Source: Neobacillus cucumis (GTDB lineage Bacteria > Bacillota > Bacilli > Bacillales > Cytobacillaceae). Taken from it: a DNA stretch of 64,000 nt. Shown piece after piece: positions 35,918 to 44,448 of the stretch. Position 1 is the first letter of the stretch. Every line of letters starts with the position of its first letter. The DNA is taken from positions 62,001 to 126,000 of the forward strand of contig NZ_PGVE01000037.1 of assembly GCF_002860255.1 (NCBI RefSeq), given 5' to 3'. The notes beneath the pieces were generated by a model. That model saw nothing but the letters and a program-made list of their open reading frames with translations, had not been told where the DNA came from and made no database searches. Both the position numbers and the translations under genes were made by a program.

Positions 35918-35948
35918 TTGACTTTGACGTTGCGTAAAGGTGTATCGT
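35918..35948 (+). promoter_or_regulatory. MerR-type promoter with 19-bp spacer and operator
   Basis: TTGACT (35918-35923) and TATCGT (35943-35948) are separated by 19 bp, the lengthened spacer typical of MerR-activated promoters. The spacer holds TTGACG-TTG-CGTAAA, an inverted repeat with one mismatch, like TipA/Mta operators. Autoregulation of the gene 22 bp downstream is likely. Confidence 0.75.
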
Positions 35949-35970
35949 TAGGTTAAGAGGAGGTGAGCGA

Positions 35971-36735
35971 ATGGAGTATACAGTGCAAAAATTGGCTAGT
36001 CTGGCCGGGATCAGTACTAGAACACTTAGATATTATGACGAAATCGGGATTCTAAAGCCGGCAAGAATCAATTCGTCGGGATATCGAATTTATGGCCAGG
36101 CGGAAGTCAATCGGCTGCAGCAAATACTATTTTACAGGGAATTAGATGTAAGCTTAGATAAAATTAAAGAAATTGTCACCAATCCGTCCTTTGATGGTGC
36201 CGCTGCACTTAGAGAACATCGTGAGAAACTCCTTGAGAAAAAGAGACAACTAGAGCTATTAATAGCCAATGTCGATAAAACCATTGCGTCAACGGAAGGG
36301 AGATTGAAGATGACTAATAAAGAAAAGTTCGAAGGGTTTAAGAAAAAAATGATAGAGGAAAACGAAAAAAAGTATGGGACAGAAATCCGCCAAAAATATG
36401 GAAATGATAAAGTGGAGAAATCAAATCAGAAGGTAATGAATATGACGCAGGAGCAGCATGAGGAAGTCACTTCATTAGCGGAACGGATCACTTTAACTTT
36501 AGTAGAAGCGTTTAAAACAGGCAATCCTGCAGGGGAGTTAGCTCAAAAAGCGGCAGAGCTGCATAAACAGTGGTTATGCTTTTATTGGACAGAATACAGT
36601 AAGGAGGCACATGCTCATCTTGCTCAAATGTATGTAGATGATGAGAGATTTACTGCATACTATGATAAAGAACAGCCTGGTACAGCAGAATTTTTAAGAG
36701 ACGCCATTTATGTTTACACAGGGATAAGAAAATAA
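35971..36735 (+). CDS. MerR-family regulator with TipAS antibiotic-recognition domain
   Basis: A 254-residue protein. Residues 1-70 are a MerR winged helix-turn-helix (VQKLASLAGISTRTLRYYDEIG), 75-110 the dimer coiled coil, and 120-254 a TipAS domain (HKQWLCFYWTEYS, YVDDERFTAYYDKEQPGTAEFLRDAI). B. subtilis Mta and Streptomyces TipAL are relatives; TipAS binds thiopeptide-like drugs and some members activate efflux genes. No efflux gene is adjacent here, but dtpT is divergent. AAGAGGAGGTGAGCG precedes the ATG. The 19-bp-spacer promoter suggests autoactivation. Confidence 0.9.
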   Translation: MEYTVQKLASLAGISTRTLRYYDEIGILKPARINSSGYRIYGQAEVNRLQQILFYRELDVSLDKIKEIVTNPSFDGAAALREHREKLLEKKRQLELLIANVDKTIASTEGRLKMTNKEKFEGFKKKMIEENEKKYGTEIRQKYGNDKVEKSNQKVMNMTQEQHEEVTSLAERITLTLVEAFKTGNPAGELAQKAAELHKQWLCFYWTEYSKEAHAHLAQMYVDDERFTAYYDKEQPGTAEFLRDAIYVYTGIRK

Positions 36736-36773
36736 TATTAAAATAAAAATAAGAGAAAAAGGGAAATCTTAAG

Positions 36774-36831
36774 CGCTTTATACTACGTTGCAGTAACGCT
36801 TTAATACAATGTGGTATAAGGCGATTTTTTT
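36774..36831 (+). terminator. Long wobble-paired hairpin between merR-type gene and the peptide transporter
   Basis: Arms 36774-36790 and 36807-36823 pair over 17 bp, with three positions saved by G-U pairing, around a 16-nt loop, and are followed by seven T residues. It lies 39 nt after the regulator stop and 136 nt before the transporter start. Confidence 0.8.
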
Positions 36832-36966
36832 AATATTTTTTATCTTATTGACAAATTTCGATAATAATCTTCATTTGAAATATGTCATAATAATTTTAAA
36901 ATTTGTTATATTATGATATTTCAGAAGACGAATAAATAAATAATAGGATATTAGGTAGGTGTAAAT

Positions 36967-37974
36967 GTGAGTAATATTTTACAGATAAAGAACTTAAAAG
37001 TATCGTTTCAATCTGGGAAAAAGCTCGTACCTGCTGTTGATGGGATTAGTTTTGAATTAAAAGAAGGGGAAATTCTTGGGATTGTAGGTGAATCGGGGAG
37101 CGGCAAGAGTGTAACATCCTTAGCAACTATGGGGTTAATTCCTTCACCGCCTGGAAAAGTCGAGAACGGTCAAATTATTTTTGAAGGTAAAGATTTAATA
37201 AACATCTCCGAAAAAGAGTGGCGCAAAGTTCGTGGGAATCAGATTTCAATGATCTTTCAGGAACCAATGACATCCTTGAATCCTTTATTCACAATAGGTA
37301 ATCAGGTCATTGAAGCTATAAGATTACATACAGGCCTTTCAAAAAGAGAGGCATTTGTTCGGGGGATGGAGTTATTAAGGCTGGTAGGGATTCCGAGAGC
37401 AGAAGGAATCCTCAAAGAGTATCCACATCAACTATCGGGTGGGATGAGACAACGAATCATGATTGCGATGGCTATGGCGTGCAATCCGAAAGTGCTGATT
37501 GCCGATGAGCCTACTACAGCTCTTGACGTAACCATTCAAGCGCAAATTCTTGCTTTAATGAAGGATTTAAATAAAAAAACAAATACATCCATTATTCTTA
37601 TTACCCATGATTTAGGTGTGGTAGCAGAAATATGTGACCGGGTAATTGTCATGTATTCTGGTCAAATTGTGGAACATGGTGATGTCAGAACAATCCTTAA
37701 AAATCCACAGCATCCTTATACAAAGGGTCTATTAAAATCGGTCCCTGAACTAAGAGAAAAAAAAGAACGTCTTTATAGCATCCCAGGAACAGTTCCAGCC
37801 CCCGGAACTATTCAAAATGGATGCCGATTCGCTCCACGATGCCGAGATGCTTTTGGCAAGTGTCATGAAGAAGAACCAAAATTATTTAATTTGGAAAAAG
37901 ACCAACATGAAGTTCGATGTTTCCTATATACATTGAAGGAGGGGAGTGACAAGCATGTCGAAGTTACTTCTTGA
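36967..37974 (+). CDS. dppD: Dipeptide/oligopeptide ABC transporter ATP-binding protein, DppD/OppD type
   Basis: A 335-residue ATPase with Walker A GESGSGKS, Q-loop MIFQEPMTSLNPLF, signature LSGGMRQRIMIA, Walker B VLIADEPTTALD and ILITHDLGVVAE. The C-terminal oligopeptide-family extension with cysteines (GCRFAPRCRDAFGKC) is present and in OppD-like proteins may bind a 4Fe-4S cluster. GTG start. The downstream ATPase begins inside its last codons. The order D-F-A-B-C differs from the B. subtilis opp and dpp operons. Confidence 0.9.
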   Translation: MSNILQIKNLKVSFQSGKKLVPAVDGISFELKEGEILGIVGESGSGKSVTSLATMGLIPSPPGKVENGQIIFEGKDLINISEKEWRKVRGNQISMIFQEPMTSLNPLFTIGNQVIEAIRLHTGLSKREAFVRGMELLRLVGIPRAEGILKEYPHQLSGGMRQRIMIAMAMACNPKVLIADEPTTALDVTIQAQILALMKDLNKKTNTSIILITHDLGVVAEICDRVIVMYSGQIVEHGDVRTILKNPQHPYTKGLLKSVPELREKKERLYSIPGTVPAPGTIQNGCRFAPRCRDAFGKCHEEEPKLFNLEKDQHEVRCFLYTLKEGSDKHVEVTS

Positions 37975-38923
37975 GGTAAATGGGTTGAAAAAGTACTTTC
38001 CGATAACTGGCGGACTTTTTGGAAGGAAACAAGGTGAAGTAAAAGCAGTAGATGATGTTTCTTTTTATGTTAAAAAAGGAGAGACATTGGGCATTGTTGG
38101 AGAGAGCGGCTGTGGAAAATCAACGACTGGCCGTCTGCTAATGCGTCTAATTGAAGCAAGTGAAGGTAAGGTTGTTTTTGAAGATAAAGAGATTACTAGT
38201 ATGTCAAAAGCTGAATTAAGGAAAATCCGGCGTGATATTCAAATGGTATTTCAAGACCCCTATGCATCCCTAAATCCTAGACATTCGATTGAGCAAATAC
38301 TAGAAGAACCACTCATTGTCCATGGAATTGGAACAAAAGAAGAGAGAAAAAAACAAGTAAGGGAAATGCTTGAGGTGGTTGGCTTAAGCAGCTATCATGC
38401 AAAGCGATATCCTCACCAGTTCAGCGGCGGTCAGCGTCAACGAATTGGGATTGCCAAAGCGTTGATGACAAAACCTAAGCTGATTATTGCTGATGAACCT
38501 GTGTCAGCATTAGACGTTTCCATCCAGGCACAAGTTCTTAACCTAATGAAGGATATACAGAAAGAGTTTCAACTAACCTACATATTTATCGCACATGATT
38601 TAGGTGTAGTACGACATATAAGTGACCGTGTTGGTGTGATGTATTTAGGAAGATTAATAGAGTTAGCAGATAGTGAGGAATTATATGAAAATTCATATCA
38701 CCCCTACACAAAAGCACTGCTTTCGGCTGTGCCTATCCCAGACCCTGATATCGAAAAGAAGACCATTTTAATTGAGGGTGAGATTCCGAGTCCGGCAAAT
38801 CCTCCAGCAGGCTGTGCTTTCCACACCCGCTGCTCACATGTGATGGATATTTGTAAAACAACTAGACCAGCAGAACAAGATATAAACGGTCATTTTGTTG
38901 CATGTCACTTATATAACAAGTGA
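37955..38923 (+). CDS. dppF: Dipeptide/oligopeptide ABC transporter ATP-binding protein, DppF/OppF type
   Basis: A 322-residue ATPase partner of DppD, with Walker A GESGCGKST, Q-loop MVFQDPYASLNPRH, signature FSGGQRQRIGIA, Walker B LIIADEPVSALD and FIAHDLGVVRHI. The family C-terminal segment PANPPAGCAFHTRCSHVMDIC is present. GTG 37946 is only 1-2 nt from AAGGAGGGG, so ATG 37955 (10 nt spacing) is chosen; it overlaps dppD by 20 nt. Confidence 0.9.
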   Translation: MSKLLLEVNGLKKYFPITGGLFGRKQGEVKAVDDVSFYVKKGETLGIVGESGCGKSTTGRLLMRLIEASEGKVVFEDKEITSMSKAELRKIRRDIQMVFQDPYASLNPRHSIEQILEEPLIVHGIGTKEERKKQVREMLEVVGLSSYHAKRYPHQFSGGQRQRIGIAKALMTKPKLIIADEPVSALDVSIQAQVLNLMKDIQKEFQLTYIFIAHDLGVVRHISDRVGVMYLGRLIELADSEELYENSYHPYTKALLSAVPIPDPDIEKKTILIEGEIPSPANPPAGCAFHTRCSHVMDICKTTRPAEQDINGHFVACHLYNK

Positions 38924-38973
38924 TTTGTCTCATTTATGATAATAAATAAAGTTATAGGGGGTAACAAACGTTT

Positions 38974-40593
38974 ATGAAGAAAAAATGGTCTTTTAAACTG
39001 CTGTTTATATCACTACTAGCCTTTAGTATGTTATTGGCTGGCTGTAACAGCAAAACAAATGAAGCAACAGGAGGAAAGAAAGATTCAACTTCAGGAAACG
39101 TATCTAAAAAGGATACACTTGTCTATGGCCGTGGTGGAGATTCAACATCACTCGATCCAATCACCTCCACCGAAGGTGAAACATTTAAAGTAACCGAAAA
39201 CATTTTTGAAACATTAATTCAATATGGTGACCAAGATACCACTATTCATCCGGGACTAGCTGAATCATGGGAAGTTACTCCTGATGGATTAACTTACAAA
39301 TTTAAACTTCGGCAAGGAGTTAAATTCCACGATGGTACGGATTTTAATGCAAAAGCGGTTGTTTTTAACTTTGACCGCTGGATGAATGGAAACGCAGACA
39401 GCTTTCCTTACTATACCATGTTTGGTGGTTTTAAAGGGGAAAAAGGCCACGTTATTAAGGAAGTGAAAGCCATCGATGATTACACAGTACAATTTGTTTT
39501 GACAAGACCGCAAGCACCATTCCTTAAGAACTTGGCGATGTCTCCGTTTGGAATTGCGAGTCCTGAGGCTGTTAAAAAATACGGTGATAAATTTAGAGAA
39601 CATCCAGTAGGAACAGGTCCATTTAAATTCGTTGAATGGAAGCAAAACGATACAATCACTCTTGAGAAAAACCCGGACTACTGGCAAAAAGGCTACCCTA
39701 AGTTAAACAAAGTTATTTTCCGTGTCATTCCTGAAAATACAGCCCGTCTTAACGCCCTTGCTAATGGAGAAATTGACATAATGGATGGTTTAAACAATTC
39801 AGATGAGGCAACAGTAAAAGCTAATGACAAGCTTCAAGTAATTGAACGTCCATCTATGAACGTAGGGTATATTGGATTAACTACCACACATAAACCATTT
39901 GATAATAAACTAGTTCGTCAGGCTATGAATTACGCCATTGATAAAAAAGCTATTATCAACGCTTTTTATGGAGGAAAGGCTTTAGAGGCTGCCAATCCAA
40001 TGCCTCCTTCCATTGAAGGCTATAATAAGTCAATCGAGCCATATCCATATGATTTAGAGAAAGCAAAACAATTACTAAAAGAAGCAGGTTACGAAAAAGG
40101 ATTTGAAACTGACTTGTGGGCTATGCCTGTAGCGCGTCCATATATGCCTGAAGCACAGAAGGTTGCAGAAGTTATTCAAGAAAGCTTAAGTAAAATTGGT
40201 GTTAAAGCCAAAATACAATCTGTGGATTGGGCAACTTATTTAGATAAAGCAACTAAAGGTGAATTTGATATGTTCATGCTTGGGTGGACAGGTGATAATG
40301 GCGACGCTGATAACTTCTTATACACTTTGCTTGATAAAGACAGTATTGGAAGCAATAACTATTCTTATTATAGCAATGACCAATTACATGATATTTTAAT
40401 TAAGGCGCAGACAGAAACAGACCAAGCTAAGCGTAATGCTCTTTACGAGCAAGCTCAGGTCATTATCCATGATGATGCACCTTGGGTTCCACTGGTACAT
40501 TCCACACCATTATTAGCTGCAGGGAAAGACGTGGTTAATTACTTGCCACATCCAACAGGCTCAGAAGCATTAACAAAAGTAGAATTTAAATAA
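38974..40593 (+). CDS. Peptide ABC transporter substrate-binding lipoprotein (family 5)
   Basis: A 539-residue family 5 binding protein. The signal peptide ends at lipobox LLAGC, with C24 lipidated, followed by a Ser/Lys/Thr-rich linker. YGRGGDSTSLDP, FKLRQGVKFHDGTDFNA, GTGPFKFVEWK, and AMNYAIDKKAIINAFYGG are characteristic of DppA/OppA/GsiB proteins. MLGWTGDNGDADNFL resembles dipeptide- and glutathione-binding members. It sits between ATPase and permease genes in one operon, followed by a strong hairpin. Confidence 0.9.
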   Translation: MKKKWSFKLLFISLLAFSMLLAGCNSKTNEATGGKKDSTSGNVSKKDTLVYGRGGDSTSLDPITSTEGETFKVTENIFETLIQYGDQDTTIHPGLAESWEVTPDGLTYKFKLRQGVKFHDGTDFNAKAVVFNFDRWMNGNADSFPYYTMFGGFKGEKGHVIKEVKAIDDYTVQFVLTRPQAPFLKNLAMSPFGIASPEAVKKYGDKFREHPVGTGPFKFVEWKQNDTITLEKNPDYWQKGYPKLNKVIFRVIPENTARLNALANGEIDIMDGLNNSDEATVKANDKLQVIERPSMNVGYIGLTTTHKPFDNKLVRQAMNYAIDKKAIINAFYGGKALEAANPMPPSIEGYNKSIEPYPYDLEKAKQLLKEAGYEKGFETDLWAMPVARPYMPEAQKVAEVIQESLSKIGVKAKIQSVDWATYLDKATKGEFDMFMLGWTGDNGDADNFLYTLLDKDSIGSNNYSYYSNDQLHDILIKAQTETDQAKRNALYEQAQVIIHDDAPWVPLVHSTPLLAAGKDVVNYLPHPTGSEALTKVEFK

Positions 40594-40604
40594 TTGGTAT
40601 ACAA

Positions 40605-40630
40605 AGGGGAGGGATTTTCCCTCCCTTTTT
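40605..40630 (+). terminator. Hairpin after the peptide-binding protein gene
   Basis: GGGAGGG and CCCTCCC form a GC-rich stem with an ATTTT loop, followed by five T residues, between the binding protein and permease genes. It probably terminates part of the transcripts. Confidence 0.8.
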
Positions 40631-40656
40631 AACAAGAGGAAAATTAAATCTGACTA

Positions 40657-40704
40657 TGAGAATTGTCCAGCTCCAGCTCCTGACCAAGGCGCTTGCACTT
40701 TTCT
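40657..40704 (+). repeat. Internally deleted copy of a dispersed Bacillus repeat
   Basis: TGAGAATTGTCCAGCTCCAGC is joined to TGACCAAGGCGCTTGCACTT. These match the left (55442-) and right (55548-) ends of the 134-bp element at 55441-55574, with about 86 bp of the middle missing. It ends 5 nt before the Shine-Dalgarno of the permease gene. Confidence 0.8.
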
Positions 40705-40723
40705 GACAAAAGAGGTGAAGAAT

Positions 40724-41731
40724 GTGTTTACTTACACTGTCCGTCGTGTATTCTCTTTAATCCCCGTTTTAATTGGAATGACTCTAGTTGTTTTTGCGAT
40801 TATTCATGCTATTCCTGGGAACCCAGCTCAGGTGATTCTTGGACAAAGAGCAACGGCTGAATCGGTTGCTACCCTGACAAAGGAATTAGGATTGGACAGA
40901 CCATGGTACATACAATATGTAGATTATATTAAAGCATTACTTCATGGAGACCTAGGGACCTCACTGAGGACGAGAGGTCCAATTAATGAAGAAATTTGGT
41001 CTTATCTGGCAGCAACCGCTGAATTAACGATTGTTGCCATGTTTATTGCCGTGGTCATTGGAGTAAATGCCGGAATTATCAGTGCCTGGTTTTCGAGATC
41101 ATGGTTTGACTATGCAGCGATGGTCCTTGCCCTAATTGGGGTATCACTGCCTATTTTTTGGCTTGGTCTAATGGAACAGTGGGTATTCTCCATTCATTTA
41201 GGCTGGCTTCCAACGACAGGAAGAGAGGATGTTAGAGATCCTGTCTCGGCGATCACAAATCTATATTTAATAGATACGTTATTACAAGGAAGATTTGATC
41301 AGTTTATTGTGGTCCTCAAACATTTGATTCTGCCAAGCTTGGCTCTTGCAACAATTCCAATGGCGATCATAGCACGAATGACTCGTGCAACTATGCTAGA
41401 AGTGATGAAATCTGATTACATCCGTACAGCAAGGGCAAAAGGATTAAGTATGTTTTGGGTGGTTTATAAGCACTCATTAAAAAATGCCATTATTCCTGTA
41501 CTAACAATTATTGGGCTTCAAACAGGCCTTCTTTTGGGCGGAGCAATCTTAACTGAAACAATTTTTGGCTGGCCGGGAATCGGAAGATATTTATACGATG
41601 CGATTGGTTATCGCGATTATCCAGTGATTCAATCAGGTATTTTAATCATTGCAGCCATCTTTGTACTTATTAATCTTATAGTGGATTTATTATACGTCTT
41701 TGTTGATCCAAGGATTAAATATACAAAATAA
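40724..41731 (+). CDS. dppB: Peptide ABC transporter permease, DppB type
   Basis: A 335-residue inner-membrane protein with six helices. RRVFSLIPVLIGMTLVVF, HAIPGNPAQVILG, GLDRPWYIQYVDY, the EAA loop YIRTARAKGLSMFWVVYKH and ETIFGWPGIGRYLYDA are standard for DppB/GsiC. GTG 40724 is chosen because GAGGTGA ends 6 nt upstream, whereas GTG 40715 lies within that site. It follows the deleted repeat and precedes dppC by 16 nt. Confidence 0.9.
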   Translation: MFTYTVRRVFSLIPVLIGMTLVVFAIIHAIPGNPAQVILGQRATAESVATLTKELGLDRPWYIQYVDYIKALLHGDLGTSLRTRGPINEEIWSYLAATAELTIVAMFIAVVIGVNAGIISAWFSRSWFDYAAMVLALIGVSLPIFWLGLMEQWVFSIHLGWLPTTGREDVRDPVSAITNLYLIDTLLQGRFDQFIVVLKHLILPSLALATIPMAIIARMTRATMLEVMKSDYIRTARAKGLSMFWVVYKHSLKNAIIPVLTIIGLQTGLLLGGAILTETIFGWPGIGRYLYDAIGYRDYPVIQSGILIIAAIFVLINLIVDLLYVFVDPRIKYTK

Positions 41732-41747
41732 AGGAGGGAGTTTTTGA

Positions 41748-42647
41748 GTGGCGGAACTTGCAAAAAAAGAGGTAAATATAACTGCAGTAATGGTTGAAGA
41801 GCAGCAGATACCACCTTGGAAGGAAGCATGGCTTTCATTTTATAAAAACCGATTAGCATTAGCTGGCTTGGGAATAGTGATTTTTTTTATCATTTTAGCC
41901 ATCTTGGCACCTGTCATTGCTCCATATAGTTTTAAAGAGCAAGTGTTAGCAGACAGAATGCTCCCTCCTTCAAATGATCATTGGTTCGGCACAGATGATT
42001 TTGGCCGGGACATCTTCTCACGTATTGTTTATGGAGCAAGAATATCCTTGTGGGTCGGTTTTTTCTCCGTTTTAGGATCGGTTGTTTTTGGAACAATGTT
42101 AGGAATCGTAGCAGGGTATTATGGCCGTTGGATAGATACAATTATCTCGCGCATTTTTGATATCATGCTTGCATTCCCCAGCATTTTATTAGCTATTGCA
42201 GTTGTTGCCATTCTTGGTCCATCATTACAGAATGCTTTAATAGCCATTGCAGTGATTAATATTCCCAATTTTGGACGTCTTGTCCGTTCAAAAGTCTTGA
42301 GTGTAAAACAGGAAGAATATATTATGGCGGCAAGAGCAGTGGGAATGAAGGATACACGAATCCTCATCCGGCATATTTTACCTAATAGTATTTCCCCGGT
42401 TATTGTTCAAGCAACTTTAGCGATTGCCACTTCTATAATTGAGGCAGCAGCCTTAGGCTTTCTTGGAATGGGAGCTCAGGCGCCGACACCGGAGTGGGGG
42501 AAAATGCTGGCAGATTCAAAAAATTATATTACCCAGGCTCCCTGGACACTCTTTTTTCCAGGAATAGCGATTATGCTGACGGTGTTAGGGTTTAATTTAA
42601 TGGGGGATGGTCTCCGGGATGTACTTGATCCAAAGATGAAAAATTAG
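41748..42647 (+). CDS. dppC: Peptide ABC transporter permease, DppC type
   Basis: A 299-residue inner-membrane protein pairing with DppB. The N-terminal OppC-N region (WKEAWLSFYKNRLALAGLG) is followed by HWFGTDDFGRDIFSRIVYGARISL, shortened here, the EAA loop EYIMAARAVGMKDTRILIRHILP and EAAALGFLGMGAQAPTPEWG. GTG start with AAAGGAGGGA 8 nt upstream. It ends the operon; a terminator follows. Confidence 0.9.
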   Translation: MAELAKKEVNITAVMVEEQQIPPWKEAWLSFYKNRLALAGLGIVIFFIILAILAPVIAPYSFKEQVLADRMLPPSNDHWFGTDDFGRDIFSRIVYGARISLWVGFFSVLGSVVFGTMLGIVAGYYGRWIDTIISRIFDIMLAFPSILLAIAVVAILGPSLQNALIAIAVINIPNFGRLVRSKVLSVKQEEYIMAARAVGMKDTRILIRHILPNSISPVIVQATLAIATSIIEAAALGFLGMGAQAPTPEWGKMLADSKNYITQAPWTLFFPGIAIMLTVLGFNLMGDGLRDVLDPKMKN

Positions 42648-42670
42648 AGATAAATAGAAGCTTTAAATAT

Positions 42671-42694
42671 AAGACTCCAAAGGGGTCTTTTTCT
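42671..42694 (+). terminator. Terminator of the peptide transporter operon
   Basis: AAGACTCC and GGGGTCTT pair around AAA, followed by a T tract. Confidence 0.8.
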
Positions 42695-42833
42695 TTTAGA
42701 GTAGCTGGTTTACGCTCAAATTCTCACATAAACATTGTTTTTCTATAGGGTGAAACATTATAATTATGACAAGATAATGTCATATATTTCTGAAAAAAAA
42801 TTATAGATACATTTTTTAAGGGGGGAATTAAAA

Positions 42834-43391
42834 ATGGTATATCGGGATTCTTCTTTTTTAAAAGAGATGAGTATTGTTTTTATAGGGTTTATGGGTGTTG
42901 GAAAAACAACGATTGGAAAAGCGGTCGCTAAAAAGTTGTATCGCGATTTCATTGATATTGATGCTGAAATAGAAAAAGAGTACGGCATGCCAACTTCACA
43001 AATATTTAATCAAATTGGAGAAAAGGCCTTTCGTGAAAAGGAAAAAAGTGTAATTACAAATTTATGTTCGCAGAAGATGAAGGTTATCTCTCTTGGTGGA
43101 GGGGCATTTTTACAGGAAGAAATCAAACAAGTATGTTTAGAAAATTGCCTTGTTATTTTTCTAGACTTATCTTGGGAGAATTGGAAGGATCGAATTAGTT
43201 TAATTATTGACAGCCGGCCCGTATTACAAGGTAAGTCGTTAGATGAAATCGAAGAACTGTTTTATAAGCGTCAGGAGATTTATGCGGTTCATCATTCTAA
43301 AGTATCAACCGATAACCAGGATGCAGAAGAAATAGCAGAGTATATTGTCGAATCATTAAAGCTGGCCTGGGAATTATATGGTGTTAAGTAA
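42834..43391 (+). CDS. aroK: Shikimate kinase
   Basis: A 185-residue ATP-dependent kinase of the chorismate pathway (shikimate to shikimate-3-phosphate). The P-loop GFMGVGKTT, the DxD-type substrate residues in IDIDAEIE, GEKAFREKEK, ISLGGGAF and DSRPVLQG are all visible. It is slightly longer than usual because of about 10 extra N-terminal residues. AAGGGGGGAA precedes the ATG. aroD follows 55 nt later with no terminator. Confidence 0.9.
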   Translation: MVYRDSSFLKEMSIVFIGFMGVGKTTIGKAVAKKLYRDFIDIDAEIEKEYGMPTSQIFNQIGEKAFREKEKSVITNLCSQKMKVISLGGGAFLQEEIKQVCLENCLVIFLDLSWENWKDRISLIIDSRPVLQGKSLDEIEELFYKRQEIYAVHHSKVSTDNQDAEEIAEYIVESLKLAWELYGVK

Positions 43392-43446
43392 CAATGTAAC
43401 CTCAAGGAACTCATATTTTAAATGAAGAAAAAGGATTGGGGAAAAC

Positions 43447-44211
43447 ATGAAAAAAATAATTGAAGTCAGAGGTACTACCATTGGAGAAGGTGCTCCGAAA
43501 ATTTGTGTTCCCATGGTAGGGCTAACCTTAGAACAACTAATCGAGGAAGCTAACTATTTAAAAACGTTGGATTTGGATGTAGTAGAGTGGCGTGTTGATT
43601 TTTTTGAAAATGTGGAGGAAATAGAAAAGGTAAAAGAGGCCTTAATCCAGATACGTGAGATTCTTTCAGGAATTCCACTTGTGTTTACATTCCGCAGTGC
43701 TAAAGAGGGCGGGGAAAAAGAGGTTAGCGATGCCTTTTATTTTGGGTTAAATAAAAATATTGTAAAAACAGGTCTGGTGGATATTGTAGATGTTGAGCTA
43801 TTTAATGAAGAAAATGAAGTTAAAGCATTAATAGATGCAGCACATGCTCAAAAAGTTTTTGTCATCATCTCTAATCATGATTTCCATGGAACTCCTTCAA
43901 AAGAAGAAATAATTTCGCGTTTACGTAAGGCACAGGAATTGGACGGGGACCTTCCTAAAATAGCGGTCATGCCTAAAAGTACGTCTGATGTACTTACATT
44001 GCTGGATGCCACTGCTACTATGAACGAACAATATGCTGATAGACCAATCATTACTATGTCTATGTCCGGGAAGGGTGTTATAAGCCGCTTAGCTGGAGAA
44101 ATCTTTGGCTCAGCCTTAACTTTTGGAGCGGCCAAAAAGGCTTCAGCACCAGGGCAGGTAGCGGTTAAGGAACTGCGAAACGTATTGAATCTGCTCCATA
44201 CTAGTCTATAA
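43447..44211 (+). CDS. aroD: 3-dehydroquinate dehydratase, type I
   Basis: A 254-residue class I dehydroquinase that forms 3-dehydroshikimate through a Schiff base. The catalytic lysine is in LPKIAVMPKS, the general-base histidine in SNHDFHGTP, and VEWRVDFFE and SMSGKGVISRLAGEIFGS are family motifs. It shares an operon with aroK and supplies the same pathway. Class I (AroC in B. subtilis naming) rather than class II is used here. Confidence 0.93.
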   Translation: MKKIIEVRGTTIGEGAPKICVPMVGLTLEQLIEEANYLKTLDLDVVEWRVDFFENVEEIEKVKEALIQIREILSGIPLVFTFRSAKEGGEKEVSDAFYFGLNKNIVKTGLVDIVDVELFNEENEVKALIDAAHAQKVFVIISNHDFHGTPSKEEIISRLRKAQELDGDLPKIAVMPKSTSDVLTLLDATATMNEQYADRPIITMSMSGKGVISRLAGEIFGSALTFGAAKKASAPGQVAVKELRNVLNLLHTSL

Positions 44212-44228
44212 CAATATTATTTCATTTG

Positions 44229-44258
44229 AAGTTCCTGGATAATCAGGAACTTTTTCTT
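44229..44258 (+). terminator. Terminator after aroD
   Basis: AAGTTCCTG and CAGGAACTT pair around GATAAT, followed by five T residues. Confidence 0.88.
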
Positions 44259-44318
44259 TTATAGGATCATAGGATTTTCTTTTATTTGCATATAAAATGT
44301 ATAATCTTACATAGGAAA

Positions 44319-44333
44319 ATGTAAGCGTTTACA
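44319..44333 (+). promoter_or_regulatory. Catabolite-responsive element (cre) upstream of argC
   Basis: ATGTAAGCGTTTACA fits the CcpA cre consensus WTGNAARCGNWWWCA at every position. Its centre lies about 95 bp upstream of the predicted argC transcription start, where CcpA may activate; it would be a repressor site for any promoter immediately upstream. Confidence 0.7.
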
Positions 44334-44385
44334 AAAAGAAACGCATAAATTTTCAGTAAAAATCAAAAATTAGGTCATTTAAGTA

Positions 44386-44422
44386 TTGAATATTTATATA
44401 GTTGTATGTATAATAATTCATT
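44386..44422 (+). promoter_or_regulatory. argC promoter with overlapping ARG box
   Basis: TTGAAT (44386-44391), 17-bp spacer, TATAAT (44409-44414). An ARG box TATGTATAATAATTCATT (44405-44422) matches TNTGNATWWWWATNCANA with one mismatch and covers the -10 element, as expected for arginine-dependent repression by AhrC/ArgR. Confidence 0.75.
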
Positions 44423-44448
44423 ATGAAAGTGACTTGGGAGTTGAAGAA

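Larger units (their letters stand above)
35619..35970. promoter_or_regulatory. 352-bp divergent region between dtpT and merR-type gene
   Basis: It holds the dtpT promoter at one end and the MerR-type promoter at the other. The 220 bp between are AT-rich with no ORF, and I see no other clear signal there. Confidence 0.6.
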
